Positions 1 through 9,267 of a stretch of DNA of 64,000 nucleotides are shown piece by piece. A program made the translations under genes and the position numbers. Position 1 is the stretch's first letter. Each line of letters starts with the position of its first letter. The notes under the pieces were generated by a model. It ran no database searches, was not told where the DNA came from, and saw only the letters and a program-made list of their open reading frames with translations. Source of the DNA: Nitricoxidireducens sp046726235 (GTDB taxonomy: Bacteria > Pseudomonadota > Gammaproteobacteria > Burkholderiales > Rhodocyclaceae); contig JBKPAD010000001.1 in assembly GCA_046726235.1 (NCBI GenBank), positions 434,001 through 498,000 on the forward strand, written 5' to 3'.

Positions 1-2
1 AG

Positions 3-3000
3 ATGGGCGAGTACTGGGCCGAGGAAGTCGCCGCCGGCCACCTCAACGTCTCCGACCGGCCGCTGATCTTCGTCGAGCCCGAGTCCGAGCACGCCGCCGC
101 CGGCGTCACCGCCGGCATGGCGATGACCGGCCTGCGCGCCGTCAACTTCTCGTCGGCGCAGGGCGTCGCCTTCATGCACGAGTCGCTCTACGGCGCCGTC
201 GGCAAGCGCCTGCCTTACGTGCTGAACATGGGCTGCCGCGCCATCACCAAGGCGTCGCTGAACGTGCATTGCAGCCACGACGACTACCATTGCATCGACG
301 ACACCGGCTTCATCCAGGTGATGGCGAAGAATGCCCAGGAAGCCGCCGACCTCAACCTGATCGCGCGCAAGACCGCCGAGCTGTCGCTGACGCCGGCCAT
401 CGTCGGCCAGGACGGCTTCCTGACGACGCACCTGATCGAATCGGCGCTGCTGCCCGAGCGCGAGCTGGTGGCCGAGTTCCTCGGCAAGCCTGACGACCTC
501 ATCGACACGCCGACCCCGGCGCAGGAAATGATCTACGGCCCGAAGCGCCGCCGCGTGCCGGCGATCTGGGACGTCGATACGCCGCTGATGTCCGGCGTAG
601 TCCAGAACCAGGATGCCTACATGCAGGCCGTCGCCGGCCAGCGCCCGTACTTCTTCGACCACATCGAGAAGATCGCCGAGCAGTGCATGGAAGAGTTCGG
701 CGAACTCACCGGCCGCCACTACAACCGCGTCGGCGCCTACCGCACGGCCGACGCCGAGTACGTGATCGTCGGCATGGGCAGCATGATCGTCCAGGCCGAA
801 GCCGTCGCCGACTACCTGCGCGAGACGCGCAAGCTCAAGGTCGGCGTCGTCAACCTGACGATGTTCCGTCCCTTCCCGGGCGACATCCTCGGCCACCTGC
901 TGAAGGGCAAGAAGGGCGTCGTCGTGCTTGAGCGCACCGACCAGCCGCTGTCCGAAGACCTGCCGGTGATGCGCGAAATGCGCGCGGCGCTGACCAAGTG
1001 CATGGAAAACGCGATGTCCGCCGGCGACAAGCCGTATGCCGACTACGCCTGCTACGAGGCGCGCGGCGACATGCCGCGCCTCTACTCCGGCTGCTACGGC
1101 CTCGGCTCGCGCGACATGCAGCCCGAGGCGATGATCGGCGCCGTCGAGAACATGCTCGAGGGCGCCGCCCAGCGCAAGTTCTTCTACCTCTCGGTCGACT
1201 TCACGCGCGACAAGCCGGCCAACCCGAAGGACGAGATCCACAACCAGGCCATCGTCGACGCCTACCCGCGCATCAAGGAACTCGGCGTGCGCGGCTCGGA
1301 GAACCCGAACCTGATGCCCAAGGGCGCGATCACCGTGCGCATGCACTCGATCGGCGGCTGGGGCGCCATCACCACCGGCAAGAACCTGGCGGTGACGCTG
1401 TTCGAACTGCTCGGCTACGACATCAAGGCCAACCCGAAATACGGCTCGGAGAAGAAGGGCCAGCCGACGACCTATTACCTCTCGGCCGCGCCGTCCCCGA
1501 TCCGCGTCAGCTGCGAATACCTGTATGTCGACGTCGTGCTGTCGCCCGACCCGGCGGTGTTCGGCCACAGCAACCCGCTGTCCGGCCTGAAGAAGGGCGG
1601 CACCTTCATCATCCAGAGCAACCTCGGCGTCGAGACCTGGGCCAGCTTCCCGGTGTGGGCGCAGAAGTTCATCGTCGACAACGAAATCCGCGTCTTCTAC
1701 ATCGACGCCTTCAAGATCGCCCGTGAGGAAGCGGGCAGCGCCGAGCTGCAGCTGCGCATGCAGGGCAACGCCTTCCAGGGCTCGTTCTTCGCCGCCAGCC
1801 CGACCATGAAGAACGCCAACCTCTCCGAGGACGCGCTGTTCACCGCCATCGAGAACCAGCTGCAGGCCAAGTTCGGCGGCAAGGGCAAGAGCGTCGTCGA
1901 CAACAACCTGCGCGTCGTCCGTCGCGGCTATACCGAGCTGGTCGAGATCACCGAGAAGGAAGTCGGCGTCACGCGCAAGCAGCTGGTGAAGAAGGATGCC
2001 GGCCTGCCGATCATGCTGAAGAGCCTGCCCGAAGGCGACGGCCGCGTCGCCGACGTGCATCGCTTCTGGGAGCAGACCGGCAGCTTCTACCTCGGCGGCA
2101 AGGGTTCCGACAATCTCGTCGATCCCTTCGTCGGCACCTCGCTGATGCCGGCCTCGACCGGCGTGTTCCGCGACATGACCGGCATCCGCTTCGAGCACCC
2201 GGTGTGGATCGCCGAGAACTGCACCGCCTGCGGCAACTGCTACACCGAGTGCCCCGACAGCGCCATCCCCGGCCTTGTCAGCTCGGTCGGCGACGTCTTC
2301 GCCACCGCGCTCAACCGCATCGAGACCGCCGGCACGCCGACGCGCTACCTGCGCCGCGCCGTGCGCAGCGCCGACAAGAAGCTGCGCGCCCTGATCGACA
2401 CCGTCGGCGGCCCTGTGCGCCCGCTGATCGACCGCGCCATGGGCGAGGTGATCGCCGAGGCGCCGGAGGAAGAGCGTTCCGGCCTCGCCTCCGAGTTCAC
2501 GCTGCTCCAGGTGCAGCTCGGCGGCTTCCAGTTCGCGGCCACCAAGCCCTACTGGAACAACCGCGAGAAGAAGGCCAAGGGTTCCGGCGGCCTGTTCTCG
2601 ATCACCGTCAATCCCTACACCTGCAAGGCCTGCGCGCTGTGCGTGAAGGTCTGCGAGGACAACGCGCTGCAGATGGTCACGCAGACCGAGGAGTCGACCG
2701 ACAAGCTGCGCCGCGACTGGAACTTCTGGCTCGACCTGCCGACGACGCCGAAGGAGTACGCGCGCATCGACAGCCTCGACGAGAAGATCGGCGCCCTCGA
2801 GACTCTGCTGCTCGACAAGCACAACTACAACTCGATGAACTGCGGCGACGGCGCCTGCCTCGGCTGCGGCGAGAAGACCGCGATCCACTTGTTCACCTCG
2901 ACCGTGACGGCGCTGATGCAGCCGCGCGTCAAGGATTTCGTCGCCCGGCTCGACGAGCTGATCGAGAAGCTCGAGAAGCACATCCGCATCAAGCTGGTCG

Positions 3001-4739
3001 AGTCGGTCGACGTCGCCGACACCAAGGCGATGATCGCCGCCGTCGACGCCGCCAAGGATCGCGACCTGACGCTGTCCGACCTCTCGGCCAAGATCACCGA
3101 GGGCAAGCCCTCGCGTCCGCTCGACCCCGACTGGGTGCGCTGGTCGGCGCAGGTGCTCGACAAGCTGCGCGACCTGCGCTGGCGCTACGTCGAAGGCCCG
3201 AGCAAGAAGGGCCGCGCCGAGATGGGCATCGTCAACTCGACGGGCTGCACCTCCGTGTGGGGCTCGACCTGGCCGTTCAACCCCTATCCCTTCCCCTGGA
3301 CGTCGCACCTGTTCCAGGATTCGCCGTCGGTCGCGATGGGCCTCTTCGAGGGCCACATGGCCAAGATGGCGGACGGCTTCAAGGCCGTGCGCATGGCCGA
3401 GATGGAACTGGCGGGCGAGTTCCTGCCCGACAAGCATACCGACTTCTTCCGCCGCTTCGACTGGAAGCAGTTCAACGAGCAGGAATGGCTGCTCTGCCCG
3501 CCGGTCGTGGCGGTCGGCGGCGACGGCGCGATGTACGACATCGGCTTCCAGAACCTGTCGCGCGCACTGATGTCCGGCATGCCGGTCAAGGTGCTCGTCG
3601 TCGACACGCAGGTGTACTCCAACACCGGCGGCCAGGCCTGCACCTCGGGCTTCATCAGCCAGGTTTCCGACATGGCGCCGTACGGCCAGGCCATGCGCGG
3701 CAAGCAGGAGATCCGCAAGGAGATGGGCCTGATCGGCATGGCGCACCGCACCTCGTACGTCATGCAGTCGACAATCGCGCACGTCAATCACCTGCTCGAG
3801 GGTTACATCGACGGCCTCAACAGCCGCCGCCCGGCGCTGTTCAACATCTACGCCGTCTGCCCGCCCGAGCATGGCGTCGGCGACGACAAGAGCGTCGACC
3901 AGAGCAAGCTGGCCGTCGAGGGTCGCGCCTATCCGCTGTTCAAGTACAACCCGGACCTCGGCGTGACCTTCAGCGAGTGCGTCAGCCTCGAGGGCAACCC
4001 GTCGCCCGACACCGATTGGCCGACCTACACGCTGAGCTACGTCGATGCCGACGGCGCGACGCAGAAGATGGACCTGCCGCTCACCTTCGCCGACTTCGCC
4101 GCCACCGAGGCGCGCTTCGCCAAGCAGTTCAAGAAGGCGCCGCCGGAAACCTGGAACGACGACATGGTGATGCTGGCCGACTTCCTGACGATGGACAAGG
4201 GCGAGCGCGAGGGCAAGTTCCCCTACATCTGGGGCGTCGACCGCAAGAACCGATTGACGCGTCTGCTGGTCGCCGAGGAACTCGTGCGCTCGTGCGAAGA
4301 GCGCCGCAACCACTGGCGCCAGCTCAAGGACGTGGCCGGCCTGGGCCGCGACGTGGCCGTCGCCGAAGTCACGGCGCAGGTGCGCGCCGAGCTGTTGGCG
4401 AAGATCACCGCCAGCCTCGGCGTCGTCGGCGCCCCGGCGGTGTCGGACGCCACCGCGCCCGCCGGCGCCGCGCCGGCTGCCGCCGGCGGCTTCGACGCCG
4501 TCTGGATCGAGACGCCGGAGTGCACGGCCTGCGACGAATGCACCACCATCGCGCCGAAGACCTTCGCCTACAACGACCAGAAGCAGGCGATCGTCATCGA
4601 CCCGAAGGGCGCCAAGTTCGCCGACATCGTCAAGGCGGCCGAGAAGTGCACCGCCGGCTGCATCCACCCCGGCACGCCCTGGAACATGAACGAGCCGGGG
4701 GTCGAGAAGCTGATGGCGCGCGCCGCGAAGTTTAACTGA
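3..4739 (+). CDS. nifJ: Pyruvate:ferredoxin (flavodoxin) oxidoreductase, 5'-truncated by window edge, with extra C-terminal ferredoxin domain
   Basis: The enzyme converts pyruvate and CoA to acetyl-CoA, CO2 and reduced ferredoxin with thiamine diphosphate. The first in-window residues correspond to the SPMGEY region near the PFOR N-terminus, so roughly 30 codons lie upstream. Counting from position 3, two 4Fe-4S motifs lie at C740-C750 and C874-C884. The proximal cluster cysteines are C952, C955, C1082 and C1286, and the TPP site has GDG at 1173 and NTGGQ at 1207. A further ferredoxin-like domain follows an Ala/Pro linker (C1507, C1510, C1513, then C1549 and C1553). At about 1600 residues it is about 400 longer than ordinary NifJ. 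rnfC begins 7 bases downstream, so it is probably co-transcribed with Rnf. Confidence 0.93.
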   Translation: MGEYWAEEVAAGHLNVSDRPLIFVEPESEHAAAGVTAGMAMTGLRAVNFSSAQGVAFMHESLYGAVGKRLPYVLNMGCRAITKASLNVHCSHDDYHCIDDTGFIQVMAKNAQEAADLNLIARKTAELSLTPAIVGQDGFLTTHLIESALLPERELVAEFLGKPDDLIDTPTPAQEMIYGPKRRRVPAIWDVDTPLMSGVVQNQDAYMQAVAGQRPYFFDHIEKIAEQCMEEFGELTGRHYNRVGAYRTADAEYVIVGMGSMIVQAEAVADYLRETRKLKVGVVNLTMFRPFPGDILGHLLKGKKGVVVLERTDQPLSEDLPVMREMRAALTKCMENAMSAGDKPYADYACYEARGDMPRLYSGCYGLGSRDMQPEAMIGAVENMLEGAAQRKFFYLSVDFTRDKPANPKDEIHNQAIVDAYPRIKELGVRGSENPNLMPKGAITVRMHSIGGWGAITTGKNLAVTLFELLGYDIKANPKYGSEKKGQPTTYYLSAAPSPIRVSCEYLYVDVVLSPDPAVFGHSNPLSGLKKGGTFIIQSNLGVETWASFPVWAQKFIVDNEIRVFYIDAFKIAREEAGSAELQLRMQGNAFQGSFFAASPTMKNANLSEDALFTAIENQLQAKFGGKGKSVVDNNLRVVRRGYTELVEITEKEVGVTRKQLVKKDAGLPIMLKSLPEGDGRVADVHRFWEQTGSFYLGGKGSDNLVDPFVGTSLMPASTGVFRDMTGIRFEHPVWIAENCTACGNCYTECPDSAIPGLVSSVGDVFATALNRIETAGTPTRYLRRAVRSADKKLRALIDTVGGPVRPLIDRAMGEVIAEAPEEERSGLASEFTLLQVQLGGFQFAATKPYWNNREKKAKGSGGLFSITVNPYTCKACALCVKVCEDNALQMVTQTEESTDKLRRDWNFWLDLPTTPKEYARIDSLDEKIGALETLLLDKHNYNSMNCGDGACLGCGEKTAIHLFTSTVTALMQPRVKDFVARLDELIEKLEKHIRIKLVESVDVADTKAMIAAVDAAKDRDLTLSDLSAKITEGKPSRPLDPDWVRWSAQVLDKLRDLRWRYVEGPSKKGRAEMGIVNSTGCTSVWGSTWPFNPYPFPWTSHLFQDSPSVAMGLFEGHMAKMADGFKAVRMAEMELAGEFLPDKHTDFFRRFDWKQFNEQEWLLCPPVVAVGGDGAMYDIGFQNLSRALMSGMPVKVLVVDTQVYSNTGGQACTSGFISQVSDMAPYGQAMRGKQEIRKEMGLIGMAHRTSYVMQSTIAHVNHLLEGYIDGLNSRRPALFNIYAVCPPEHGVGDDKSVDQSKLAVEGRAYPLFKYNPDLGVTFSECVSLEGNPSPDTDWPTYTLSYVDADGATQKMDLPLTFADFAATEARFAKQFKKAPPETWNDDMVMLADFLTMDKGEREGKFPYIWGVDRKNRLTRLLVAEELVRSCEERRNHWRQLKDVAGLGRDVAVAEVTAQVRAELLAKITASLGVVGAPAVSDATAPAGAAPAAAGGFDAVWIETPECTACDECTTIAPKTFAYNDQKQAIVIDPKGAKFADIVKAAEKCTAGCIHPGTPWNMNEPGVEKLMARAAKFN

Positions 4740-4746
4740 CGACGCG

Positions 4747-6120
4747 ATGAAGCTCCTCAGCTACTTCCGCGGCGAGGCCTTCCAGCGCGGCGTGCATCCG
4801 CCGTCGTGCAAGGAGGCGACGGCGGGGCGCGCGATCCGGCGCCTGCCGTTCGCCCCGCGCCTGACGATTCCGCTCTCCCAGCACATCGGCAAGGTGCCGC
4901 ACCCGATCGTCCGCGTCGGCCAGGAGGTCGTGCGCGGCGAGCCGATTGCGCGCAGCGATGAATGGCTGTCGGTGCCGCATCACTCGCCGGCCACCGGCGT
5001 GGTCGAGGCGATCGAGCTGCGGCCGTCGGCGCGCGGCCCCTGGGTCCAGTCGATCGTCATCCGCACCCATCCGGCCGCGACGCAGGACGACCTTTGGGGC
5101 ATCCCGCGCGACCTCGATTCGGCGACCTCGGCCGACATCCTGCAATGGATCTGGGATACCGGCATGGTCGGCCTCGGCGGCGCCGCCTTCCCGACGCACG
5201 CCAAGCTCACGGTGCCCAAGCAGGCGAAGGTGCATACGCTGGTGGTCAACGGCTGCGAGTGCGAGCCGTACCTGACCTGCGACCATCGCGTGATGGTCGA
5301 GCAGTCCGACCAGCTGATCGCCGGCATCCGCCTGGCGATGCGCGCCACCGGCGCCGCCCGCGCCATCATCGGCATCGAGGACAACAAGCCCGACGCCGTC
5401 GACGCGCTGCGCGCCGCCATCGAGCGCGACCGCCGCCCCGGCGACGACTGGGAGACCGGCATCTTCGCCGAGAAGGTGCCGACCAAGTACCCGCAGGGCT
5501 CCGAGAAGATGCTGATCATGGCGCTGTTCGGCGTCGAGATCCCGTCGGGCCAGTTGCCGATCTCGCTCGGCATGGTGGTCAGCAACGTCGGCACGCTGGC
5601 GGCACTCGGCGAACTGATGCCGGCCGGCCGCGGGCTCACCGAGCGCGTCGTCACCGTCACCGGCCCCGGCGTCGCGCGTCCCGGCGACTATCGCGTGCCG
5701 CTGGGGACGCCGCTGTCCTTCGTGCTCGACTTCGCCGGCGCGCCGGCGAATGCGCGCGAGGTCATCATGGGCGGTCCGATGATGGGCCAGGCCGCGGCCT
5801 CGCTCGACGTGCCGGTGACCAAGGGCGTCTCGGGCATCGTCGTCATGCGCAGCCGCGACATGCAGGTGCAGGAAAGCCGCAACACCTACCCGTGCATCAA
5901 GTGCGGCGAATGCGTCGAGTCCTGCCCGATGGGCCTCAACCCGTCGACGCTCGGCATGCTCGCCGCCAAGCGCGAGTACGACCTGATGGGCGCCGGCTAC
6001 CACCTCGGCGACTGCTTCGAGTGCGGCTGCTGCACCTACGTCTGCCCGTCCAACATTCCGCTGGTGCAGCAGTTCCGCGTCGCCAAGCAGATCCTCCGTG
6101 AAAAGGCCGTTTCGGCATGA
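4747..6120 (+). CDS. rnfC: Electron transport complex subunit RnfC
   Basis: RnfC is the peripheral NADH/FMN-binding and iron-sulfur subunit of the Rnf complex, which couples ferredoxin and NAD(H) redox exchange to ion transport. The 457-residue protein has the RnfC N-terminal barrel-like segment, a Gly-rich nucleotide region (GLGGAAFPTHAK) and two 4Fe-4S motifs starting at C383 and C423. It lacks the long Ala/Lys-rich C-terminal extension of the enterobacterial protein. The start lies 7 bases after the PFOR stop, and its stop overlaps the rnfD start. Confidence 0.95.
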   Translation: MKLLSYFRGEAFQRGVHPPSCKEATAGRAIRRLPFAPRLTIPLSQHIGKVPHPIVRVGQEVVRGEPIARSDEWLSVPHHSPATGVVEAIELRPSARGPWVQSIVIRTHPAATQDDLWGIPRDLDSATSADILQWIWDTGMVGLGGAAFPTHAKLTVPKQAKVHTLVVNGCECEPYLTCDHRVMVEQSDQLIAGIRLAMRATGAARAIIGIEDNKPDAVDALRAAIERDRRPGDDWETGIFAEKVPTKYPQGSEKMLIMALFGVEIPSGQLPISLGMVVSNVGTLAALGELMPAGRGLTERVVTVTGPGVARPGDYRVPLGTPLSFVLDFAGAPANAREVIMGGPMMGQAAASLDVPVTKGVSGIVVMRSRDMQVQESRNTYPCIKCGECVESCPMGLNPSTLGMLAAKREYDLMGAGYHLGDCFECGCCTYVCPSNIPLVQQFRVAKQILREKAVSA

Positions 6121-7262
6121 GCGCGACCATCGAAATCCGTTCCGCCCCGCACATCAAGGGGCCGCGCAGCGTCGAGAAGATCATGTCGCACGTGGTCTGG
6201 TCGCTGCTGCCCGTTTGCGCCTTCTACGTCTTCCAGTACGGCATCTCGGCCGCGGCATCGATCCTCGTCGTCACGATGTCGTGCCTTACGGCCGAGCGCA
6301 TGGCGGTGCGCACCGGAACGCAGTCGGGCAACCTCGGCGACTGGTCGGCGACCATCACCGGCGTGCTGCTGGCGCTGACGCTGCCGCCCGGCTTCCCGCT
6401 CTGGATGGGCGCGGTCGCCGGCTTCGTCGCCATCGGGCTGGGCAAGGCGCTGTTCGGCGGCATCGGCTTCAACGTCTTCAATCCGGCGCTGGTCGGCCGC
6501 GCCTTCGTGCAGGCGGCCTTCCCGACCGCGATCGCCACCTATACGCCCTCGTTCCTGCCGGGCCGCTTCACCGAGTTCATCCCGTCCTCGCTCGCGTGGC
6601 CGCTGATGACGCCGGCCGACGTTACGCTGTGGCTGAAGGAAAAACAGCTCGACGCGCTGGCCGGTGCCACGCCGCTCGCCAAGTGGAAGTTCGACGGCAT
6701 CCTCGCCGGCGCCGACGAACTACTGACCTCCCTCTCCGGCCACATGGCCGTCGGCCCTTCGCCGCTGCTGATCCTCGTCTGCGGCGCCTATCTCGCGCTG
6801 CGCCGCTACATGGACTGGCGCATCCCGACGGCGATCATCGGCAGCGCCGGCCTCACCGCCTGGCTGCTGTTCGCCTGGGACCCGACCCACTATCCGAACC
6901 CGATGTTCATGCTGCTCTCCGGCGGCCTGATCCTCGGCGCCATCTACATGGCCACCGACATGGCAACCTCGCCGGTGACGCCGCGCGGCATGTGGGTCTA
7001 CGGCGCCATGATCGGGCTGCTGACTGTCGTCATCCGCTACTACAGCGGCCTGCCGGAGGGCGTGATGTACGCGATCCTGCTCGGCAACGCCGCCACGCCG
7101 CTGATCGAGCGCATCACCCAGCCGACGCCGTTCGGCAAGGGTGTGTTCGAGCGCAGGCGCAAGACGGCCTCGTATCCGCTGCACCCGGGCTACATCTCGC
7201 GCGAGGAATCGGGCGCGGTGACGCCGAAGAAGACCTTCCTCAAGAACAAGCCGAAGAAATGA
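6117..7262 (+). CDS. rnfD: Electron transport complex subunit RnfD
   Basis: RnfD is the polytopic membrane subunit that carries covalent FMN and is homologous to NqrB. Hydrophobic segments fill residues 25-130 and 215-330. The covalent flavin motif appears as GATPL with T185 as the expected attachment residue, and the conserved TDMATSPVTPRG segment follows. The ATG overlaps the rnfC stop (ATGA), indicating translational coupling. The 3' end is separated from rnfG by 109 bases filled with an intergenic repeat, the only real gap in the operon. Confidence 0.95.
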   Translation: MSATIEIRSAPHIKGPRSVEKIMSHVVWSLLPVCAFYVFQYGISAAASILVVTMSCLTAERMAVRTGTQSGNLGDWSATITGVLLALTLPPGFPLWMGAVAGFVAIGLGKALFGGIGFNVFNPALVGRAFVQAAFPTAIATYTPSFLPGRFTEFIPSSLAWPLMTPADVTLWLKEKQLDALAGATPLAKWKFDGILAGADELLTSLSGHMAVGPSPLLILVCGAYLALRRYMDWRIPTAIIGSAGLTAWLLFAWDPTHYPNPMFMLLSGGLILGAIYMATDMATSPVTPRGMWVYGAMIGLLTVVIRYYSGLPEGVMYAILLGNAATPLIERITQPTPFGKGVFERRRKTASYPLHPGYISREESGAVTPKKTFLKNKPKK

Positions 7263-7269
7263 ACAACCT

Positions 7270-7360
7270 ACCCCCCATCCCCCTTCCCGAGGAAGGGGGC
7301 GACCACGGCTCGCTGCGCTCGCAGGACGTGACTTGTCCTGCCTTGGGGCGGCCCAGCGGC
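7270..7360. repeat. Intergenic repeat copy R1 between rnfD and rnfG
   Basis: This copy contains a C/G-rich hairpin (CCCCTTCCCGAGGAAGGGGG) followed by a short GCTCGCTGCGCTCGC module and ends in CCTTGGGGCGGCCCAGCGG. The same modules recur in reverse orientation at 40721-40820 and 58900-58999. All three copies sit between co-directional genes. It occupies nearly the whole rnfD-rnfG gap and could affect message stability or relative subunit expression, which is inference. Confidence 0.75.
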
Positions 7361-7371
7361 AGGACGAATCC

Positions 7372-8058
7372 ATGAGCGCCGACATCACTGCTCCGCAAAC
7401 CACGCCGACGGCGGCGATGATTCGCACGCTCGGCCTCGTCTCGACCATCTGCGGCCTGATCATCGTCGGCGCCTACCTCGGCACCTTCGACGCCGTGCAG
7501 GTCAACAAGCGGCTCGCGCTCGAGCGCGAAGTGTTCAAGGTGTTTCCGGCCGCGAAGGCGATGACCGCGTTTTACGCACTGCCGGCCGGCGGTGTCGCGG
7601 AAGCCGGCAGCAGCGAGGTGCCCGCCGGCGCCGTCAAGTTCTACGCCGCCTATGACGAGGCCGGCAAGCTGGTCGGCATCGCCGCCGAGGGCGGCGCCAA
7701 GGGCTACGCCGACACCGTGCGCATCCTGTTCGGCTACGTGCCGGACTGCCAATGCGTGAGCGGCTTCGGCGTCGTCGCCATGCGCGAGACGCCGGGCATC
7801 GGCGACAAGATCCTGACCGACGCCGACTTCCGCGCCAACTTCAAGGCGCTCGAAGTGAAGCTGAACGCCGAGCTGTCGGCGCTCGCCAACGAGGTCAAGG
7901 CCGTCAAGCACGGCACCAAGACCAAGGAGTGGCAAATCGACGCCATCGCCGGCGCGACGATCACCTCGCGCGCCGTCGGCAAGGCGATCAACGATGCCGC
8001 GCAGGTGCTGCTGCCGCGCCTGGTGCCGCAACTCGACAACGTGAAGGAAAAGCGATGA
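7372..8058 (+). CDS. rnfG: Electron transport complex subunit RnfG
   Basis: RnfG has one N-terminal transmembrane helix (about residues 19-40) and a periplasmic FMN-binding domain homologous to NqrC. The covalent FMN motif AGATITS gives T196 as the flavin-bearing residue. I chose the ATG at 7372, preceded by AGGACG, because upstream in-frame codons fall inside the repeat. The product is 228 residues, normal for the family. The stop overlaps the rnfE start. Confidence 0.93.
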   Translation: MSADITAPQTTPTAAMIRTLGLVSTICGLIIVGAYLGTFDAVQVNKRLALEREVFKVFPAAKAMTAFYALPAGGVAEAGSSEVPAGAVKFYAAYDEAGKLVGIAAEGGAKGYADTVRILFGYVPDCQCVSGFGVVAMRETPGIGDKILTDADFRANFKALEVKLNAELSALANEVKAVKHGTKTKEWQIDAIAGATITSRAVGKAINDAAQVLLPRLVPQLDNVKEKR

Positions 8059-8696
8059 GCACCGCCGCCCCGCGCACCTGGGACGAGTTCATGGAAGGCA
8101 TCTGGCGCCAGAACCCCGTCTTCGTCATGATCCTCGGCATGTGCCCGACGCTGGCCGTCACGGTTTCCGCGGTGAACGCACTGTCGATGGGCGCCGCCAC
8201 GGGCTTCGTGCTGATCTGCTCCTGCGGCCTGGTTTCGCTGATGCGCAAGACGGTGCCGAAGGAAGTGCGCATCGCCACCTACATCGTCATCATCGCGACC
8301 TTCGTCACGGTCGTGGACTACGTGATCCAGGCCGTCAGCCTGGCGCTCTACGACGCCCTCGGCGCCTTCATCCAACTGATCGTCGTCAACTGCATCATCC
8401 TCGGCCGCGCCGAAGCGCATGCCTCGAAGAACCCGCCCTGGCCGGCGATGGTGAACGCCGCCGGCATGAGCATCGGCTTCGCCATCGGCCTCTTGGCGCT
8501 CGGCGTGGTGCGCGAAATCCTCGGCAACGGCACGCTGTTCGGCATCGGCCTGTTCGGCGCCGGCTTCCAGCCCTGGGTGATCATGGTGCTGCCGCCCGGC
8601 GGCTTCTTCGTGCTCGGCGGCTGGCTGCTGTTCTTCTCGTGGCTCGAGCGGCGCAAGCAGCGCCGCCTCGCGGCGGAGGTGGCGCAACATGCATGA
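8055..8696 (+). CDS. rnfE: Electron transport complex subunit RnfE
   Basis: RnfE is a six-helix membrane subunit homologous to NqrD. With RnfA it forms the buried cysteine-ligated iron-sulfur site of the complex. The 213-residue protein starts with the usual WRQNPVFVMILGMCPTLAV helix, and conserved cysteines are present in GMCPTLA and in VNCIILGRAEA. The ATG overlaps the rnfG stop, and the end overlaps the rnfA start by 8 bases. Confidence 0.95.
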   Translation: MSTAAPRTWDEFMEGIWRQNPVFVMILGMCPTLAVTVSAVNALSMGAATGFVLICSCGLVSLMRKTVPKEVRIATYIVIIATFVTVVDYVIQAVSLALYDALGAFIQLIVVNCIILGRAEAHASKNPPWPAMVNAAGMSIGFAIGLLALGVVREILGNGTLFGIGLFGAGFQPWVIMVLPPGGFFVLGGWLLFFSWLERRKQRRLAAEVAQHA

Positions 8697-9267
8697 GTCC
8701 GCTTTCCAGATTCTCGTCAACGCGCTGCTCGCCAACAACTTCGTGCTGGCGATGTTCCTCGGCCTGTGCCCGTTCCTCGGCGTTTCGGGCCGGCTCGACA
8801 CCGCGTTCCCGATGGGCGTGGCGACGACCTTCGTCATGCTGGTCGCGTCGCTGTGCGCCTACGGCCTCAACTTCCTGCTGACGGCGTTCCACCTCGAGTT
8901 CCTGCGCCTGATCTCGTACATCGTGATCATCGCCTCGGCGGTGCAGCTGGTCGAGATGGTGCTGAAGAAGTACAGCCCCGGCCTGTTCCGCGCGCTCGGC
9001 ATCTACCTGCCGCTGATCACCACCAACTGCGCGGTGCTCGGCGTCGCGCTGTTCCAGACGGCGCGCGAATACGACCTCGTTCAGTCGCTGACCTTCAGCT
9101 TCGGCGGCGGCGCCGGCTTCACGCTGGCGCTGGTGCTGATGGCGAGCGTGCGCGAGCGCCTGCAGCTTTCGAACGTGCCGGACGTCGCCCAGGGCACGGC
9201 GCTGTCGCTGATGCTGGCCGGCATCCTCTCGCTGTCGTTCATGGGCTTCGCAGGACTTGGCGGCTGA
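8689..9267 (+). CDS. rnfA: Electron transport complex subunit RnfA
   Basis: RnfA is the second six-helix membrane subunit, homologous to NqrE and paired with RnfE. The 192-residue product carries the paired cysteine motifs GLCPFLGVS and TTNCAVLGVALF expected for the membrane iron-sulfur site. Start and stop both overlap neighbouring genes, so translation is tightly coupled through to the small protein that follows. No rnfB gene adjoins, although rnfB is usually next to rnfA. Confidence 0.95.
   Translation: MHESAFQILVNALLANNFVLAMFLGLCPFLGVSGRLDTAFPMGVATTFVMLVASLCAYGLNFLLTAFHLEFLRLISYIVIIASAVQLVEMVLKKYSPGLFRALGIYLPLITTNCAVLGVALFQTAREYDLVQSLTFSFGGGAGFTLALVLMASVRERLQLSNVPDVAQGTALSLMLAGILSLSFMGFAGLGG

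Noticed and set aside
2204..4735. An 843-codon open frame within the PFOR gene in another frame
   Set aside because: It is Arg-rich shadow sequence, and the overlapping PFOR frame has all catalytic and Fe-S motifs.
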